Position numbers and translations under genes: made by a program
Notes under the pieces: generated by a model
What the model saw: only the letters and a program-made list of their open reading frames with translations
The model's database searches: none
What the model was told of the DNA's origin: nothing
NCBI RefSeq assembly: GCF_040438645.1
Contig: NZ_CP159253.1
Coordinates: forward strand, 5,446,501 to 5,510,500
DNA length: 64,000 bases
Reading direction: 5' to 3'
Source: Mesorhizobium sp. WSM2240
GTDB taxonomy: Bacteria > Pseudomonadota > Alphaproteobacteria > Rhizobiales > Rhizobiaceae
Shown here: piece after piece, positions 18,514 to 28,874 of the stretch
Numbering within the stretch: the stretch's first letter is position 1
How the letters are laid out: each line of letters starts with the position of its first letter

Positions 18514-18540
18514 GTTTGAACCGGCATCAGCGGTTCAAAC
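18514..18540. repeat. Perfect inverted repeat (10-base arms, 7-base spacer)
   Basis: GTTTGAACCG at 18514-18523 and CGGTTCAAAC at 18531-18540 flank GCATCAG. It lies just after the LysR stop. No T-run follows, so it is either a Rho-dependent or bidirectional hairpin, or a regulator operator upstream of the smo operon. The rest of the 364-base gap holds the smo promoter and no convincing gene. Confidence 0.7.
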
Positions 18541-18785
18541 GAAGGATACGGGGTGACCGGAGGGCTGCGCGTGCATAGAAATCCCGGGACAGCGCTCGGG
18601 CTGCACGGAAAAACCGCTGCGATAACAGCGGTATCGGATGGCCGTTTTAAGCGCTTAATTTTTTACACAATGCCCGCTGAGGGTGTGAATGGCGGCGGTT
18701 CGGCGCGATGGCCGCGCAGGTTCGAGGCGTTTCGGCGCCAAGCTCCGGGCGCCGATCCTCTCGCATTGCAGCCACAGAATCACGC

Positions 18786-18813
18786 TTGACATAAATCACG
18801 GCAAGTGAATAAT
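18786..18813 (+). promoter_or_regulatory. Sigma-70 promoter of the smo operon
   Basis: TTGACA at 18786-18791 is followed, after 16 bases, by AATAAT at 18808-18813 (an alternative ATAATT reading gives 17). It lies about 50 bases upstream of the smoE ATG. Both hexamers are close to consensus, unusual in this GC-rich window. Confidence 0.7.
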
Positions 18814-18860
18814 TGCCCATAGCCAAGGCAAATGCTCAACTTGGTTCAAGGGAGGAATTC

Positions 18861-20171
18861 ATGAGACTGACCACGCTCATTCTGGGCTTATGCTCCGCAA
18901 GCGCGCTTGCGTTTGCCGCTCACGCCGAATCCATCACCATCGCCACTGTCAACAATGGCGACATGATCCGGATGCAGAAGCTGACGGACGATTTCACCGC
19001 CAAGAACCCCGACATACAGCTGCAATGGGTGACGCTCGAGGAGAACGTGCTGCGCGAGCGCGTGACCACCGACATCGCCACCAAGGGCGGCCAGTACGAC
19101 GTGATGACCATCGGCACCTATGAGGTTCCGATCTGGGCCAAGCAGGGCTGGCTGCTGCCGCTGGAAAATCTCGGCGCGGACTATGACGTCGGCGACATCA
19201 TCCCGGCCATCGCCGGCGGCCTGACCGTGGACGGCAAGCTCTACGCCGCGCCGTTCTACGGCGAGAGTTCATTCATTATGTACCGCAAGGACCTGATGGA
19301 AAAGGCCGGGCTCACCATGCCCGACGCGCCGACCTGGGAGTTCATCGCCGACGCCGCCCGCAAGATGACCGACCGCGCCGCCGACATCAACGGCATCTGC
19401 CTGCGCGGCAAGGCCGGCTGGGGCGAGAACATGGCGTTCCTGACCGCCACCTCGAACTCGTTCGGCGCGCGCTGGTTCGACGAGAACTGGGTTCCGCAGT
19501 TCGATCAGCCGGAATGGAAGAATACGCTCGACTTCTACGTCAACCTGATGAAGGACGCTGGTCCTTCCGGCGCTTCCTCCAACGGCTTCAACGAGAATCT
19601 GGCGCTGTTCCAGCAGGGCAAATGCGGCATGTGGATCGACGCGACCGTCGCGGCTTCCTTCGTGTCCAACCCGAAGGATTCGACGGTGGCCGACAAGGTG
19701 GGCTATGCGCTCGCCCCCGACAACGGTCTCGGCAAGCGCGGCAATTGGCTGTGGGCATGGTCGCTGGCGGTTCCGGCCGGCACGCAAAAGGCGGACGCCG
19801 CGCAGAAGTTCATCTCCTGGGCGACCAGCAAGGACTATCTGGCGCTGGTGGCCGAGAAGGAAGGCTGGGCCAACGTGCCGCCCGGCACCCGCACCTCACT
19901 CTACGAGAACCCGGAATACCAGAAGGCCGCGCCCTTCGCCAAGATGACGCTGGATTCGATCAACGCCGCCGACCCGACCAAGCCGACGGTGAAGCCCGTG
20001 CCCTATACCGGCGTGCAGTTCGTCGCCATCCCCGAATTCCAGGGTCTCGGCACGACGGTTGGCCAGCTGTTTTCGGCCGCACTTGCCGGGCAGATGACGG
20101 TCGACGACGCGCTTGCCCAGGCGCAGTCGGTGGCGACGCGGGAAATGACCCGCGGCGGCTATATCAAATAG
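18861..20171 (+). CDS. smoE: Sorbitol/mannitol ABC transporter substrate-binding protein
   Basis: 436 residues from the ATG at 18861, directly after GGGAGGAATTC. A Sec signal peptide (MRLTTLILGLCSASALAFAAHA, cleavage likely after AHA) precedes a family-1 periplasmic binding protein: FTAKNPDIQLQWVTLEENVLRERVTTDI, GGLTVDGKLYAAPFYGESS and FQQGKCGMWIDATVAASFV. The order of the following genes, two permeases, ATPase, SDR and polyol dehydrogenase, matches the Rhodobacter and Sinorhizobium smoEFGK-smoS-mtlK operon. It should capture sorbitol, mannitol or a related polyol. A 264-base gap with mosaic repeats separates it from smoF. Confidence 0.93.
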   Translation: MRLTTLILGLCSASALAFAAHAESITIATVNNGDMIRMQKLTDDFTAKNPDIQLQWVTLEENVLRERVTTDIATKGGQYDVMTIGTYEVPIWAKQGWLLPLENLGADYDVGDIIPAIAGGLTVDGKLYAAPFYGESSFIMYRKDLMEKAGLTMPDAPTWEFIADAARKMTDRAADINGICLRGKAGWGENMAFLTATSNSFGARWFDENWVPQFDQPEWKNTLDFYVNLMKDAGPSGASSNGFNENLALFQQGKCGMWIDATVAASFVSNPKDSTVADKVGYALAPDNGLGKRGNWLWAWSLAVPAGTQKADAAQKFISWATSKDYLALVAEKEGWANVPPGTRTSLYENPEYQKAAPFAKMTLDSINAADPTKPTVKPVPYTGVQFVAIPEFQGLGTTVGQLFSAALAGQMTVDDALAQAQSVATREMTRGGYIK

Positions 20172-20232
20172 GCATCCTCCCGGTGCCTTGGCCGTCCGGG
20201 TCCCAGCTCGGGCGGCCCCTTTCCAGACAGCG

Positions 20233-20365
20233 CTCTTCTCCCCGTCCTTACGGGGAGAAGATGCCGGCAGGCAGATGAGGGGCAGCGCGACCCAATCATA
20301 TCCTGGCGCCGCCCCTCACCCTTACCCTCTCCCCGTGAAGAACCGGGAGAGGGGGCGTCAGCGCC
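20233..20365. repeat. Two RIME-like mosaic repeats between smoE and smoF
   Basis: The first element, CTTCTCCCCGTCCTTACGGG onward to GGCAGATGAGGGGC (20233-20284), carries a strong hairpin. The second (about 20309-20365) begins GCCGCCCCTCACCCTTACCC and ends GAGAGGGGGCGTCAGCG. Copies recur at 21338, 24123 and 25797. They lie inside the operon and could act as mRNA-stabilising or attenuating hairpins after smoE. Confidence 0.85.
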
Positions 20366-20435
20366 GCGCTCGGCCTTACGCATCCAGACGCACCAGGCAT
20401 GAACGGTTGAAGATTCAACCAGACGGAGCAAGACG

Positions 20436-21308
20436 ATGGCCACGCGACAGACCGGCACGCTAGCGCGCTTCATGATGGCGCCGTCGGTGATCCTGCTGCT
20501 CGTCTGGATGACCGTGCCGCTGGCGATGACGCTGTGGTTCTCGTTCCTGAACTACAATCTGCTCAACCCGGCCAATGTCAGCTTCGCCGGCCTGTTCAAC
20601 TACCAGTATTTCTACACCGACCCGGCCTTCTTCCAGTCGATCTGGAATACGCTTCTGATCGTGGTCGGGGTCCTGCTGATCACCGTCATCGGCGGCATAG
20701 CGCTGGCGCTGCTGCTCGACCAGCCGATCTTCGGCCAGGGAATCGTGCGCATATTGGTGATCTCGCCGTTCTTCGTCATGCCGCCGGTGGCGGCACTCGT
20801 GTGGAAGAACATGATCATGCACCCCGGCTATGGCGTCTCCGCCGACATATCCCGGTTCTTCGGGGCGCAGCCGGTCGACTGGTTCGCCCAGTATCCGCTG
20901 TTTTCGATCATCGTCATCGTCGCCTGGCAGTGGCTGCCCTTCGCCACGTTGATCCTGCTCACCGCGCTGCAGTCGCTCGACGGTGAGCAGAAGGAAGCGG
21001 CCGAGATGGACGGCGCGAATTTCGTCAACCGTTTCATCTATCTGACGCTGCCGCACATGGCCCGCGCCATCACGGTGGTCATCCTGATCCAGACCATCTT
21101 CCTGCTCGGGGTCTATGCCGAGATCCTCGTCACCACCAATGGCGGTCCGGGCTACGCCACGACCAACCTGCCCTTCCTGATCTACCGCACCGCGCTGCTC
21201 GGCTACGATGTCGGCGGGGCTTCGGCGGGCGGGGTCATCGCCGTCGTCCTGGCCAACATCGTCGCCTTCTTCCTGATGCGTGCGGTCGGCAAGAATCTGG
21301 ATAGGTAG
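20436..21308 (+). CDS. smoF: Sorbitol/mannitol ABC transporter permease
   Basis: 290 residues with six predicted membrane helices, starting MATRQTGTLARFMMAPSVILLL. The cytoplasmic EAA loop that contacts the ATPase reads EQKEAAEMDGANFVNRFIYL near residue 190. This is the MalF/UgpA-type partner of smoG. It is the first of the two permease genes of the operon; a 185-base gap with repeats follows. Confidence 0.92.
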   Translation: MATRQTGTLARFMMAPSVILLLVWMTVPLAMTLWFSFLNYNLLNPANVSFAGLFNYQYFYTDPAFFQSIWNTLLIVVGVLLITVIGGIALALLLDQPIFGQGIVRILVISPFFVMPPVAALVWKNMIMHPGYGVSADISRFFGAQPVDWFAQYPLFSIIVIVAWQWLPFATLILLTALQSLDGEQKEAAEMDGANFVNRFIYLTLPHMARAITVVILIQTIFLLGVYAEILVTTNGGPGYATTNLPFLIYRTALLGYDVGGASAGGVIAVVLANIVAFFLMRAVGKNLDR

Positions 21309-21337
21309 AAAGATGCGAGCGTTGTTGCCTTTCGATC

Positions 21338-21458
21338 GCCCCTCACCCTTACCCTCTCCCCCTGAAGGACGGGGAGAGGGGGATCGTCAGCGTTGCGGCC
21401 AGCGGTCTTCTCCCCGTTTTTCACGGGGAGAAGTGCCCGGCAGGGCGATGAGGGGCAG
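21338..21458. repeat. RIME-like mosaic repeats between smoF and smoG
   Basis: A CGCCCCTCACCCTTACCC element (21338-21385) is followed by the CTTCTCCCCG...CGGGGAGAAG hairpin element (21407-21458). It is the same pair of modules as in the preceding gap, in the opposite order. Confidence 0.85.
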
Positions 21459-21493
21459 CGCAGACAACTCAATTCTCGGTGTGGAGGTTTAAC

Positions 21494-22318
<825 letters not shown>

Positions 22319-22337
22319 AATCCCCGGGGAGGAAGCC

Positions 22338-23336
22338 ATGGGCCAGATCACGCTGAAAAAAGTGTCGAAATCCTTCGGGGCGACGGTGATCATTCCGGAG
22401 ATCGACCTGACCATCGAGGATGGTGAGTTCGTCGTCTTCGTCGGCCCGTCGGGCTGCGGCAAGTCCACGCTTCTGCGGCTGATCGCCGGGCTGGAGGACA
22501 CCAGCGCCGGCGCGATCGTCATCGACGGTCGCGACGTCACCGGCGAGGCGCCGGCCAAACGCAAGCTGGCGATGGTGTTCCAGTCCTACGCCCTCTATCC
22601 CCACATGACGGTGGCGAAGAACATCGCCTTCCCGCTGAAGATGGCCGGCGAGGACAAGGCGGTGATCGACCGCAAGGTGGCGGAGGCGGCGCGCATCCTC
22701 AACCTCACCAATTATCTCGACCGGCGGCCGGGGCAGCTTTCCGGCGGCCAGCGCCAGCGCGTCGCCATCGGCCGCGCCATCGTGCGCCAGCCTTCGGCCT
22801 TCCTGTTTGACGAGCCGCTGTCCAACCTCGACGCGGCATTGCGCGGGACGATGCGGCTGGAGATCAGCGAACTTCACCACCAGCTCAAGACGACGATGAT
22901 CTACGTCACCCACGACCAGGTCGAGGCGATGACCATGGCCGACAAGATCGTGGTGCTGAACGCCGGCAATATCGAGCAGGTCGGCTCGCCGATGGAGCTC
23001 TACAAGACGCCGAAGAACCTGTTCGTGGCGGGCTTCATCGGCTCGCCGAAGATGAACCTGATCAACGGCGCAGTCGCTGCCAAACAAGGTGCTGCGACGA
23101 TCGGCATCCGCCCCGAGCACATGCAGATTTCGACCAGTGCGGGCGAATGGAAGGCGACGGTCGGCGTCGCCGAGCATCTCGGCTCGGACACCTTCCTGCA
23201 TGTCAACGCCGACGGGGTCGGGCCGCTGACCGTGCGCGCCGACGGCGAAATCTCGGTGCGCCACGGCGACACGGTTTTCCTGACGCCCGATCCAACAAAA
23301 CTGCACCGGTTCAGCGAAGACGGGAGAGCCATGTGA
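22338..23336 (+). CDS. smoK: Sorbitol/mannitol ABC transporter ATP-binding protein
   Basis: 332 residues of the MalK/UgpC class: Walker [10 protein letters not shown], signature [16 protein letters not shown], Walker [13 protein letters not shown], switch His in [16 protein letters not shown], and the TOBE region with [10 protein letters not shown]. It powers the smoEFG transporter. Its stop codon TGA overlaps the GTG start of smoS (ATGTGA), pointing to translational coupling. Confidence 0.94.
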   Translation: MGQITLKKVSKSFGATVIIPEIDLTIEDGEFVVFVGPSGCGKSTLLRLIAGLEDTSAGAIVIDGRDVTGEAPAKRKLAMVFQSYALYPHMTVAKNIAFPLKMAGEDKAVIDRKVAEAARILNLTNYLDRRPGQLSGGQRQRVAIGRAIVRQPSAFLFDEPLSNLDAALRGTMRLEISELHHQLKTTMIYVTHDQVEAMTMADKIVVLNAGNIEQVGSPMELYKTPKNLFVAGFIGSPKMNLINGAVAAKQGAATIGIRPEHMQISTSAGEWKATVGVAEHLGSDTFLHVNADGVGPLTVRADGEISVRHGDTVFLTPDPTKLHRFSEDGRAM

Positions 23337-24109
23337 CGAAGAGATTAGCCGGCAAATCGGCGCTGATAACGGGCGCTGCGCGCGGCATAGGCCGCGCCTT
23401 CGCCGAGGCCTATGTGCGGGAGGGCGCGACTGTCTGCATCGGCGACATCAACCTGGATGCGGCGATGAAGGCTGCCGACGAGATCGGCGAGGCGGCCTAC
23501 GCGGTCAGCCTCGACGTCACCGACCTTTCCTCGATCGATGCGGCAGTGAAGGCGGTAGAGAACAGAGCGGGCGGGCTCGATATACTGATCAACAATGCGG
23601 CCCTGTTCGACGCCGCGCCCATCGTGGAGATCGCCAAGGCGAGCTACGACCGGCTGTTTTCGGTCAATGTCGCCGGCACGCTGTTCATGATGCAGGCCGC
23701 GGCCCGCTCGATGATTGCCGCTGGCCGGGGCGGGAAAATCATCAACATGGCGAGCCAGGCGGGGCGGCGAGGCGAGGCGCTGGTGGCGGTCTATTGCGCG
23801 ACCAAGGCCGCCGTCATCTCGCTGACCCAGTCGGCGGGACTCGACCTCATCAAGCACGGCATCAACGTCAACGCCATCGCGCCGGGCGTCGTCGACGGCG
23901 AGCACTGGGACGGCGTCGACGCGCTGTTCGCCAAATACGAGAACCGGCCGCGGGGCGAGAAGAAGCGTCTGGTCGGCGAAGCCGTGCCGTTCGGCCGCAT
24001 GGGCAGGGCGGAAGATCTGACCGGCATGGCGGTTTTCCTAGCCAGCGCCGAGGCCGAATACATCGTCGCGCAGACCTACAATGTCGACGGCGGCAACTGG
24101 ATGAGCTGA
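23333..24109 (+). CDS. smoS: Sorbitol dehydrogenase, SDR family (L-iditol 2-dehydrogenase type)
   Basis: 258 residues from the GTG at 23333, overlapping smoK by four bases. NAD-binding [10 protein letters not shown] near residue 13, LINNAALFD near 84, catalytic Ser in [11 protein letters not shown] and the YCATK catalytic tyrosine-lysine near 152. Size, C-terminal [12 protein letters not shown] and position after smoK match SmoS of Rhodobacter, which oxidises D-glucitol to D-fructose (and galactitol) with NAD. A 185-base gap with repeats precedes mtlK. Confidence 0.92.
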   Translation: MTKRLAGKSALITGAARGIGRAFAEAYVREGATVCIGDINLDAAMKAADEIGEAAYAVSLDVTDLSSIDAAVKAVENRAGGLDILINNAALFDAAPIVEIAKASYDRLFSVNVAGTLFMMQAAARSMIAAGRGGKIINMASQAGRRGEALVAVYCATKAAVISLTQSAGLDLIKHGINVNAIAPGVVDGEHWDGVDALFAKYENRPRGEKKRLVGEAVPFGRMGRAEDLTGMAVFLASAEAEYIVAQTYNVDGGNWMS

Positions 24110-24122
24110 GGGGGATGAACGC

Positions 24123-24263
24123 TCTCTTCTCCCCGTCCTTACGGGGAGAAGATGCCGGCAGGCAGATGAGGGGCACGCTCACTATCTCAGAAGTTCGTGC
24201 TGCCCCTCATCCGACCCTTCGGGCCACCTTCTCCGAGACGGGGAGAAGGGGTCGTCGAGGGCG
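24123..24263. repeat. RIME-like mosaic repeats between smoS and mtlK
   Basis: CTCTTCTCCCCGTCCTTACG at 24123 leads through GGGGAGAAG to GGCAGATGAGGGGC. A related module, TGCCCCTCATCCGACCCTTC (24200) to CTCCGAGACGGGGAGAAGGG (24250), is arranged as a partial inverted copy. Confidence 0.8.
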
Positions 24264-24294
24264 GCGCGACGCAGCGAAATGAGGTGCGGTTCAC

Positions 24295-25773
24295 ATGATC
24301 ATAAAACTTTCCGCCGATGCTCTGACAAAGCTCCCCCCAAACGTAGCGCGCCTGCGGTACGACCGCACCGACCTCACTCCCGGCATCCTGCATTTCGGCG
24401 TCGGCAATTTCCATCGCGCGCACCAGGCGGTCTATCTCGACGATTTGTTCAACGCCGGCATCGACCGCGATTGGGCGCTGGTCGGGGCGGGGGTTTTCGA
24501 GGACGAGAGAGCGGGGCGCGAAAAGCTCGCGAGCCAGGATTTCCTGACCACGGTGGTCGAACAGGACGACGGCCACATGCAGGCGCGGGTGACCGGCGCG
24601 ATGGTCGATTTTCTCGTCCCCGGCGACAGCGCCGCCATCATCCGCCGTCTCGCCGATCCCGCGATCCGTATCGTTTCGCTAACCATCACCGAGGGCGGCT
24701 ATTTCATCGATCCGGCTTCGGGGAAATTCAATCCGGCGTATCCCGCGATCGTTGCCGACGCGGCTGAGATCGACCGGCCGTCCACCGTGTTCGGCATCAT
24801 CCTGGCCGGACTGAAGCAGCGTCGGCAGGCAGGAGCGCCGCCCTTCACGGTCATGTCGTGCGACAACATCCCTCACAACGGCCACGTCACCGCCGACGCG
24901 ATCATCGGCTTGGCACGGATCGCCGATGAGGGCCTGGCTGACTGGGTAAGCGAGAACGTCGCCTTTCCCAACGGCATGGTCGACCGCATCACGCCGGCCA
25001 CGACCGACCGCGAGCGCTCTCTATTGGCCGAAAAATTCGGCGTCGACGACCATTGGCCGGTGTTCTGCGAGCCGTTTCGGCAATGGGTGCTGGAGGACAA
25101 TTTTCCGGCCGGCCGGCCGGCGCTGGAGAAGGTCGGCGTGCAGTTCGTCGACGACGTCTCGCCCTTCGAGCTTATGAAGATCCGTATTCTGAATGGCGGC
25201 CACGCGACGATCGCCTATCCGGCCGGGCTGATGGACATCCATTTCGTGCACGAGGCGATGCAGGAGCCGCTGGTTCGGGCATTTTTGGCCAAGCTCGAGC
25301 GCGACGAGATCATCCCGACTGTGCCGCCGGTGCCGGGCGTGGTGCTGGAGGAATATTTCGAGCTCATCGAACGGCGATTTTCCAACCCGAAGATCGGTGA
25401 CACGGTGCGGCGGCTCTGCCTCGACGGCTCAAACCGGCAGCCCAAATTCATCATCCCGACCATCGCCGACCGGCTGAAGGCGGGCACGGGCGTGGAGGGG
25501 CTGGCGCTCGAATCAGCTCTGTGGTGCCGCTACTGTTTCGGAACCACCGAATCCGGCGCCGAGATCGCGACCAACGATCCGAATTGGGACCGGTTGCTGA
25601 CGACCGCCCGCGCGGCACGGGCCGATCCCGCCGCCTGGCTTGCCATGGAGGACATTTACGGCCAGGTCGGCCGCTCGCCGGTTTTTTCGGCGGCGTTCGC
25701 CGACGCGCTGAAGGCGCTATGGCGGGAGGGTACGCGAGAGACGCTGAGGAGGTATTTGGAGGGTGGCTTATGA
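24295..25773 (+). CDS. mtlK: Mannitol 2-dehydrogenase (polyol-specific long-chain dehydrogenase)
   Basis: 492 residues. The N-terminal NAD domain has ILHFGVGNFHRAHQAVYLDD near residue 30; the C-terminal domain carries the family's catalytic pattern Lys-x4-Asn-x2-His, seen as KIRILNGGH near residue 300. These features define the NAD-dependent long-chain polyol dehydrogenases that oxidise D-mannitol to D-fructose and D-arabinitol to D-xylulose. It is the second catabolic dehydrogenase of the smo operon. No fructokinase or xylulokinase follows here, so phosphorylation must be encoded elsewhere. Confidence 0.93.
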   Translation: MIIKLSADALTKLPPNVARLRYDRTDLTPGILHFGVGNFHRAHQAVYLDDLFNAGIDRDWALVGAGVFEDERAGREKLASQDFLTTVVEQDDGHMQARVTGAMVDFLVPGDSAAIIRRLADPAIRIVSLTITEGGYFIDPASGKFNPAYPAIVADAAEIDRPSTVFGIILAGLKQRRQAGAPPFTVMSCDNIPHNGHVTADAIIGLARIADEGLADWVSENVAFPNGMVDRITPATTDRERSLLAEKFGVDDHWPVFCEPFRQWVLEDNFPAGRPALEKVGVQFVDDVSPFELMKIRILNGGHATIAYPAGLMDIHFVHEAMQEPLVRAFLAKLERDEIIPTVPPVPGVVLEEYFELIERRFSNPKIGDTVRRLCLDGSNRQPKFIIPTIADRLKAGTGVEGLALESALWCRYCFGTTESGAEIATNDPNWDRLLTTARAARADPAAWLAMEDIYGQVGRSPVFSAAFADALKALWREGTRETLRRYLEGGL

Positions 25774-25796
25774 GTGCCCCTTGGCCAAGACAAAGC

Positions 25797-25912
25797 CGCC
25801 CCTCGCCCTTACCCTCTCCTGGTGAAAACGGGGAGAGGGGGGCGCCAGCGTCGCCGCCTATCTCCTCTCCCCGTCCTTACGGGGAGAGGATGCCGGCAGG
25901 CAGGTGAGGGGC
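25797..25912. repeat. RIME-like mosaic repeats after mtlK
   Basis: GCCGCCCCTCGCCCTTACCC (25797) to GGGAGAGGGGGGCGCCAGCG, followed by CTCCTCTCCCCGTCCTTACG through GGGGAGAGGATGCCGGCAGG to GTGAGGGGC (25862-25912). Same module order as in the smoF-smoG gap. They fill the 187-base gap between mtlK and the next SDR gene. Confidence 0.85.
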
Positions 25913-25960
25913 AACTCTGTCTATGCTAAAGCTTGTGCGGAAACGATCGGGGAGACTTTC

Positions 25961-26752
25961 ATGAACCTCGGACTGAATGGAAAGGTCGCCGTCATCACCG
26001 GCGCGAGCGTCGGCATCGGGCTCGGCGTAGCCGAGGCCTTCGCCAGGGAAGGCGCGAACCTAGTGATGGCCGCGCGCGGCGAAGAGCGCCTTGCCGCCGA
26101 GGCCGCACGGATTGCGCGCGAGCATGGCGTCACTGCTCTTCCGGTCGCCTGCGACGTGGCGACGGTCGAAGGCGCCGCCGCCCTGATCGAAGCGGCGCGG
26201 CAAAAATTCGGCGGCGCGGATATTCTCATCAACAATGCCGGCACCGGCTCCAACGAGACGATCATGGAAACCGCGGACGACAAGTGGCAGGCCTATTGGG
26301 AACTGCATGTGATGGCGGCGGTGCGGCTGGCGCGCGGCTTCGTGCCGATGATGCGTGCGCGGGGCGGAGGAGCCATACTTCACAACGCCTCGATCTGCGC
26401 CGTGCAGCCGCTGTGGTACGAGCCGATCTACAACGTCACCAAGGCGGCGCTGCTGATGTTTTCAAAAAACCTCGCCAATGAGGTGATCAAGGACAATATC
26501 CGCGTCAACACGGTCAATCCCGGGCTGATCCTGACGCCAGATTGGGCGAAAACTGCCAAGCAATTGACCGCCGACAGCGGCGGCGACTGGGAAGGCTACC
26601 TGCAATCCGTCGCCGACGAGAACGCGCCGATCAGGCGTTTCGGCACGGTCGAGGAACTGGCCAACTTTTTTGTCTTCCTGTGCTCGGACCGGGCAAGCTA
26701 CGCGGTCGGATCCACCTACCATGTCGACGGCGGCATGTTGAGAACGGTTTGA
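25961..26752 (+). CDS. SDR-family oxidoreductase
   Basis: 263 residues from the ATG at 25961, after GGGGAGACTTTC. NAD(P)-binding TGASVGIGLG, LINNAGTGSNE, catalytic Ser in HNASICAVQP and Tyr-Lys in YNVTKAA. The sequence is nearer to 3-oxoacyl-ACP reductase-like or sugar dehydrogenases than to smoS. It follows mtlK on the same strand after the repeats, so it may be the last smo-operon gene, oxidising another polyol. Substrate unknown. Confidence 0.85.
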   Translation: MNLGLNGKVAVITGASVGIGLGVAEAFAREGANLVMAARGEERLAAEAARIAREHGVTALPVACDVATVEGAAALIEAARQKFGGADILINNAGTGSNETIMETADDKWQAYWELHVMAAVRLARGFVPMMRARGGGAILHNASICAVQPLWYEPIYNVTKAALLMFSKNLANEVIKDNIRVNTVNPGLILTPDWAKTAKQLTADSGGDWEGYLQSVADENAPIRRFGTVEELANFFVFLCSDRASYAVGSTYHVDGGMLRTV

Positions 26753-26785
26753 GGGGTGGCGGTCGGCGTCGCCCCCGCAAACGAA

Positions 26786-26807
26786 CGGGGCGGCCCAAGC
26801 CGCCCCG
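26786..26807 (-). terminator. Rho-independent-type terminator of the 26830-28758 gene
   Basis: CGGGGCGGC, loop CCAA, GCCGCCCCG: a perfect nine-pair stem 23 bases after the stop on the minus strand, followed on that strand by GTTCGTTTG. It also lies after the convergent SDR gene and could serve both, but no T-run follows on the plus strand. Confidence 0.65.
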
Positions 26808-26829
26808 CCGGTAATGTCCGGCATTCCGT

Positions 26830-28758
26830 TTACTTCTGCCGGCGCAGCTGACGCCTCGCCTTAGGCAGTTCGAGCGGGCGGAAGGCGGACGCCTTGTTGC
26901 GCTTCGGCTTCGGCGCGATGAAGGTCTTGACCGGAGCGCGGTCGGGCTTGCCGACGCAATTGCCGCGAACCAGTTTTTCGCCCCTGGCGCAATTCTTGGT
27001 CAGCGTCGGGATGCGGACGCAATTCTTGCCGACGAGCCGAAAACCCTTTTTGCAGAGAATGCTGACTTCCGGCTTCTTGATGCATTTGCCATTGACGCGC
27101 AGTTCGGTGCGCTTGCAGGCCTGCGCGATCGCCGGTTTCTTCACGCACTTCTTGCCGACCAGGTCGAAGCCCGGCTTGCAGAGGATGCTGACGTCCGGCT
27201 TGCCGACGCATCTGCCGCGGATCAGCTTTTCGCCGCGTTCGCATTTCGGTTCCGGCGTCACGACGATCGCGGGGAAGATAGGTTTCGCCGGGTTCGGCCG
27301 CGGGTCGGAGGTAACGTCGTCGACATTCGGGTCGATCGCCGGGTTGTTGCAGGTGAAGTCTTCCTTGTCGACGGCGACCGTCACCGGCGCAGGCCGCAAT
27401 TCCTGCAGCGTGCACTGGATCGAGCGCGTCTTGGTGATCGAGAGGTCATGCGCGCCATAGGCTTCGAACACGCCGCTGCCCTGGTCGTAGCCGGTCGCGG
27501 TTCCGGTGAAGAAGGCGCCGTTGGAGCAGCTTATGCGGTAGTCGAAATCGCCTGGCGCCTGGCGGGTCACCTCGAAAAACACCTGTCCTTTACGCGGGCA
27601 GGATTTGTCATGGCCGGCGCTGTCGGCGACGATCACCTCGCCCTGCCATTGAGCCTGCGGGGGCGGAAACAGCGGATCGTTGTCGTTGGGCACGGTTGTC
27701 AAGCCGCCGCCGCCCGGGCTGGTGCAGTGGACGGTGATATCCTTCCAGCCGTCGAACGGCGCGAAGGGCTCGTTCTCGACGATCTCGGTCTTGAACTGGA
27801 AGTAAGAGGTCGTGCCGACGTCTTCCCAGCTCTCATATGTGGCGAAATAGCCGTTCTTGGCGGCGTCGAAGGATGCCCAGGCCTGCGTGAACTCCGAGGT
27901 GATCGGCCCCCCATTCTTCTGCCGCCAGATGCGCATCGAGACCGGCCCGGCCTGGTTTGCCTGGGCGCGGGAAGTCACCTTCAGCGCAGGGCAGACGGCG
28001 CCCGGATTGGAGCCTTGCTGAAAGTTCTGGTAGGTGGTCAGGAACAGCTTCACGTCTTTGACGTCGAACGCGCCATGATCATGCGCGAGATCATTGGTCG
28101 GCGATTTTATCACGGGATCGCAGACCACATGCACGTCGAACTCGCCATGCGCCGAGTGGGTGGCGTAGGTGACGTCGAATGGCCATTCACCGATATTCGC
28201 CTCGGTGATGACGTTGTTCATATTGAGGATCTTGTCGGTCTCGGCGACGAAGGTGGCGTTGAACTTCTGCGAGAACGAATAGGATTTCGTGGGGCCGTCG
28301 GGCTGGAGATGCTGGTTGCATTTGGCGATGATCTGGTCGCCATAGGGGACGACCGCAATCCCGCCCGCCGACACCGGTATTTTCGACGTGCTGAAGGTGA
28401 AGTTCTGCTGGTGCGAATAGTCGCGGCTGTTCGCCAGATCGCTCCAGATCATCGGGAAGGTCGCGCATTGCTGCGCTCCGCAGACGCCGAGCGCAACCCC
28501 CACTTCGCCGACATAGCCTGGCCATCTGGTGTCGAGCTTCATGTGCCCCCAGAACTGAACGTTGCCGCTTTTCAGCTTGTCCCATTTGTGGCCGTCAGTG
28601 GAGATGACATGGATGGTGGTGTTGACGCTCTCGGTACTGAACGACATCGATTTGACGTTCGCGGGGTCCGAAAGAGCAGGCGTGGCGGAGAGGGCGGCAG
28701 CAGCGGCGAGCGCCAAGGCCGGGACGGTACATTTCATTGATTTCGCAGTTGTAAGCAT
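26830..28758 (-). CDS. Secreted protein with C-terminal C-x10-C repeats, function unknown
   Basis: 642 residues from the ATG at 28758, which follows AGGAGGAACC. A signal peptide (residues 1-30, ending in ATPALS) is followed by two Cys-poor beta-rich regions (~35-350 and ~370-470) that I do not recognise. Residues 506-601 contain five Cys pairs, each C-x10-C, with an exact 21-residue period (506/517, 527/538, 548/559, 569/580, 590/601), e.g. CERGEKLIRGRC and CKKGFRLVGKNC. A basic tail (KARRQLRRQK) ends the protein. The same C-x10-C motif occurs in the next upstream gene. The open frame continues upstream to 31044, but that part is the shadow of the neighbour. Confidence 0.8.
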   Translation of the reverse strand: MLTTAKSMKCTVPALALAAAAALSATPALSDPANVKSMSFSTESVNTTIHVISTDGHKWDKLKSGNVQFWGHMKLDTRWPGYVGEVGVALGVCGAQQCATFPMIWSDLANSRDYSHQQNFTFSTSKIPVSAGGIAVVPYGDQIIAKCNQHLQPDGPTKSYSFSQKFNATFVAETDKILNMNNVITEANIGEWPFDVTYATHSAHGEFDVHVVCDPVIKSPTNDLAHDHGAFDVKDVKLFLTTYQNFQQGSNPGAVCPALKVTSRAQANQAGPVSMRIWRQKNGGPITSEFTQAWASFDAAKNGYFATYESWEDVGTTSYFQFKTEIVENEPFAPFDGWKDITVHCTSPGGGGLTTVPNDNDPLFPPPQAQWQGEVIVADSAGHDKSCPRKGQVFFEVTRQAPGDFDYRISCSNGAFFTGTATGYDQGSGVFEAYGAHDLSITKTRSIQCTLQELRPAPVTVAVDKEDFTCNNPAIDPNVDDVTSDPRPNPAKPIFPAIVVTPEPKCERGEKLIRGRCVGKPDVSILCKPGFDLVGKKCVKKPAIAQACKRTELRVNGKCIKKPEVSILCKKGFRLVGKNCVRIPTLTKNCARGEKLVRGNCVGKPDRAPVKTFIAPKPKRNKASAFRPLELPKARRQLRRQK

Positions 28759-28848
28759 TGGTTCCTCCTGGATGATGTTCATTTCCGGAGGTGTGTCGCC
28801 CGGCCTCGCAAAATGGTTCACGGGCCGGCCCGAGTCATGCGTGGCAAC

Positions 28849-28874
28849 AAAAACCCGCCGGCTGGACCGGCGGG
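28849..28874 (-). terminator. Rho-independent terminator after the DUF11-repeat gene
   Basis: On the minus strand CCCGCCGG, loop TCCAG, CCGGCGGG is followed by TTTTTGTTG: a perfect eight-pair GC stem and T-run, 21 bases after the stop at 28896. It implies that the 26830-28758 gene has reduced read-through or its own promoter within 28759-28848. Confidence 0.85.

Noticed and set aside
18553..18789. 78-codon open frame between LysR and smoE
   Set aside because: No ribosome site, no recognisable sequence and it covers the smo promoter region.
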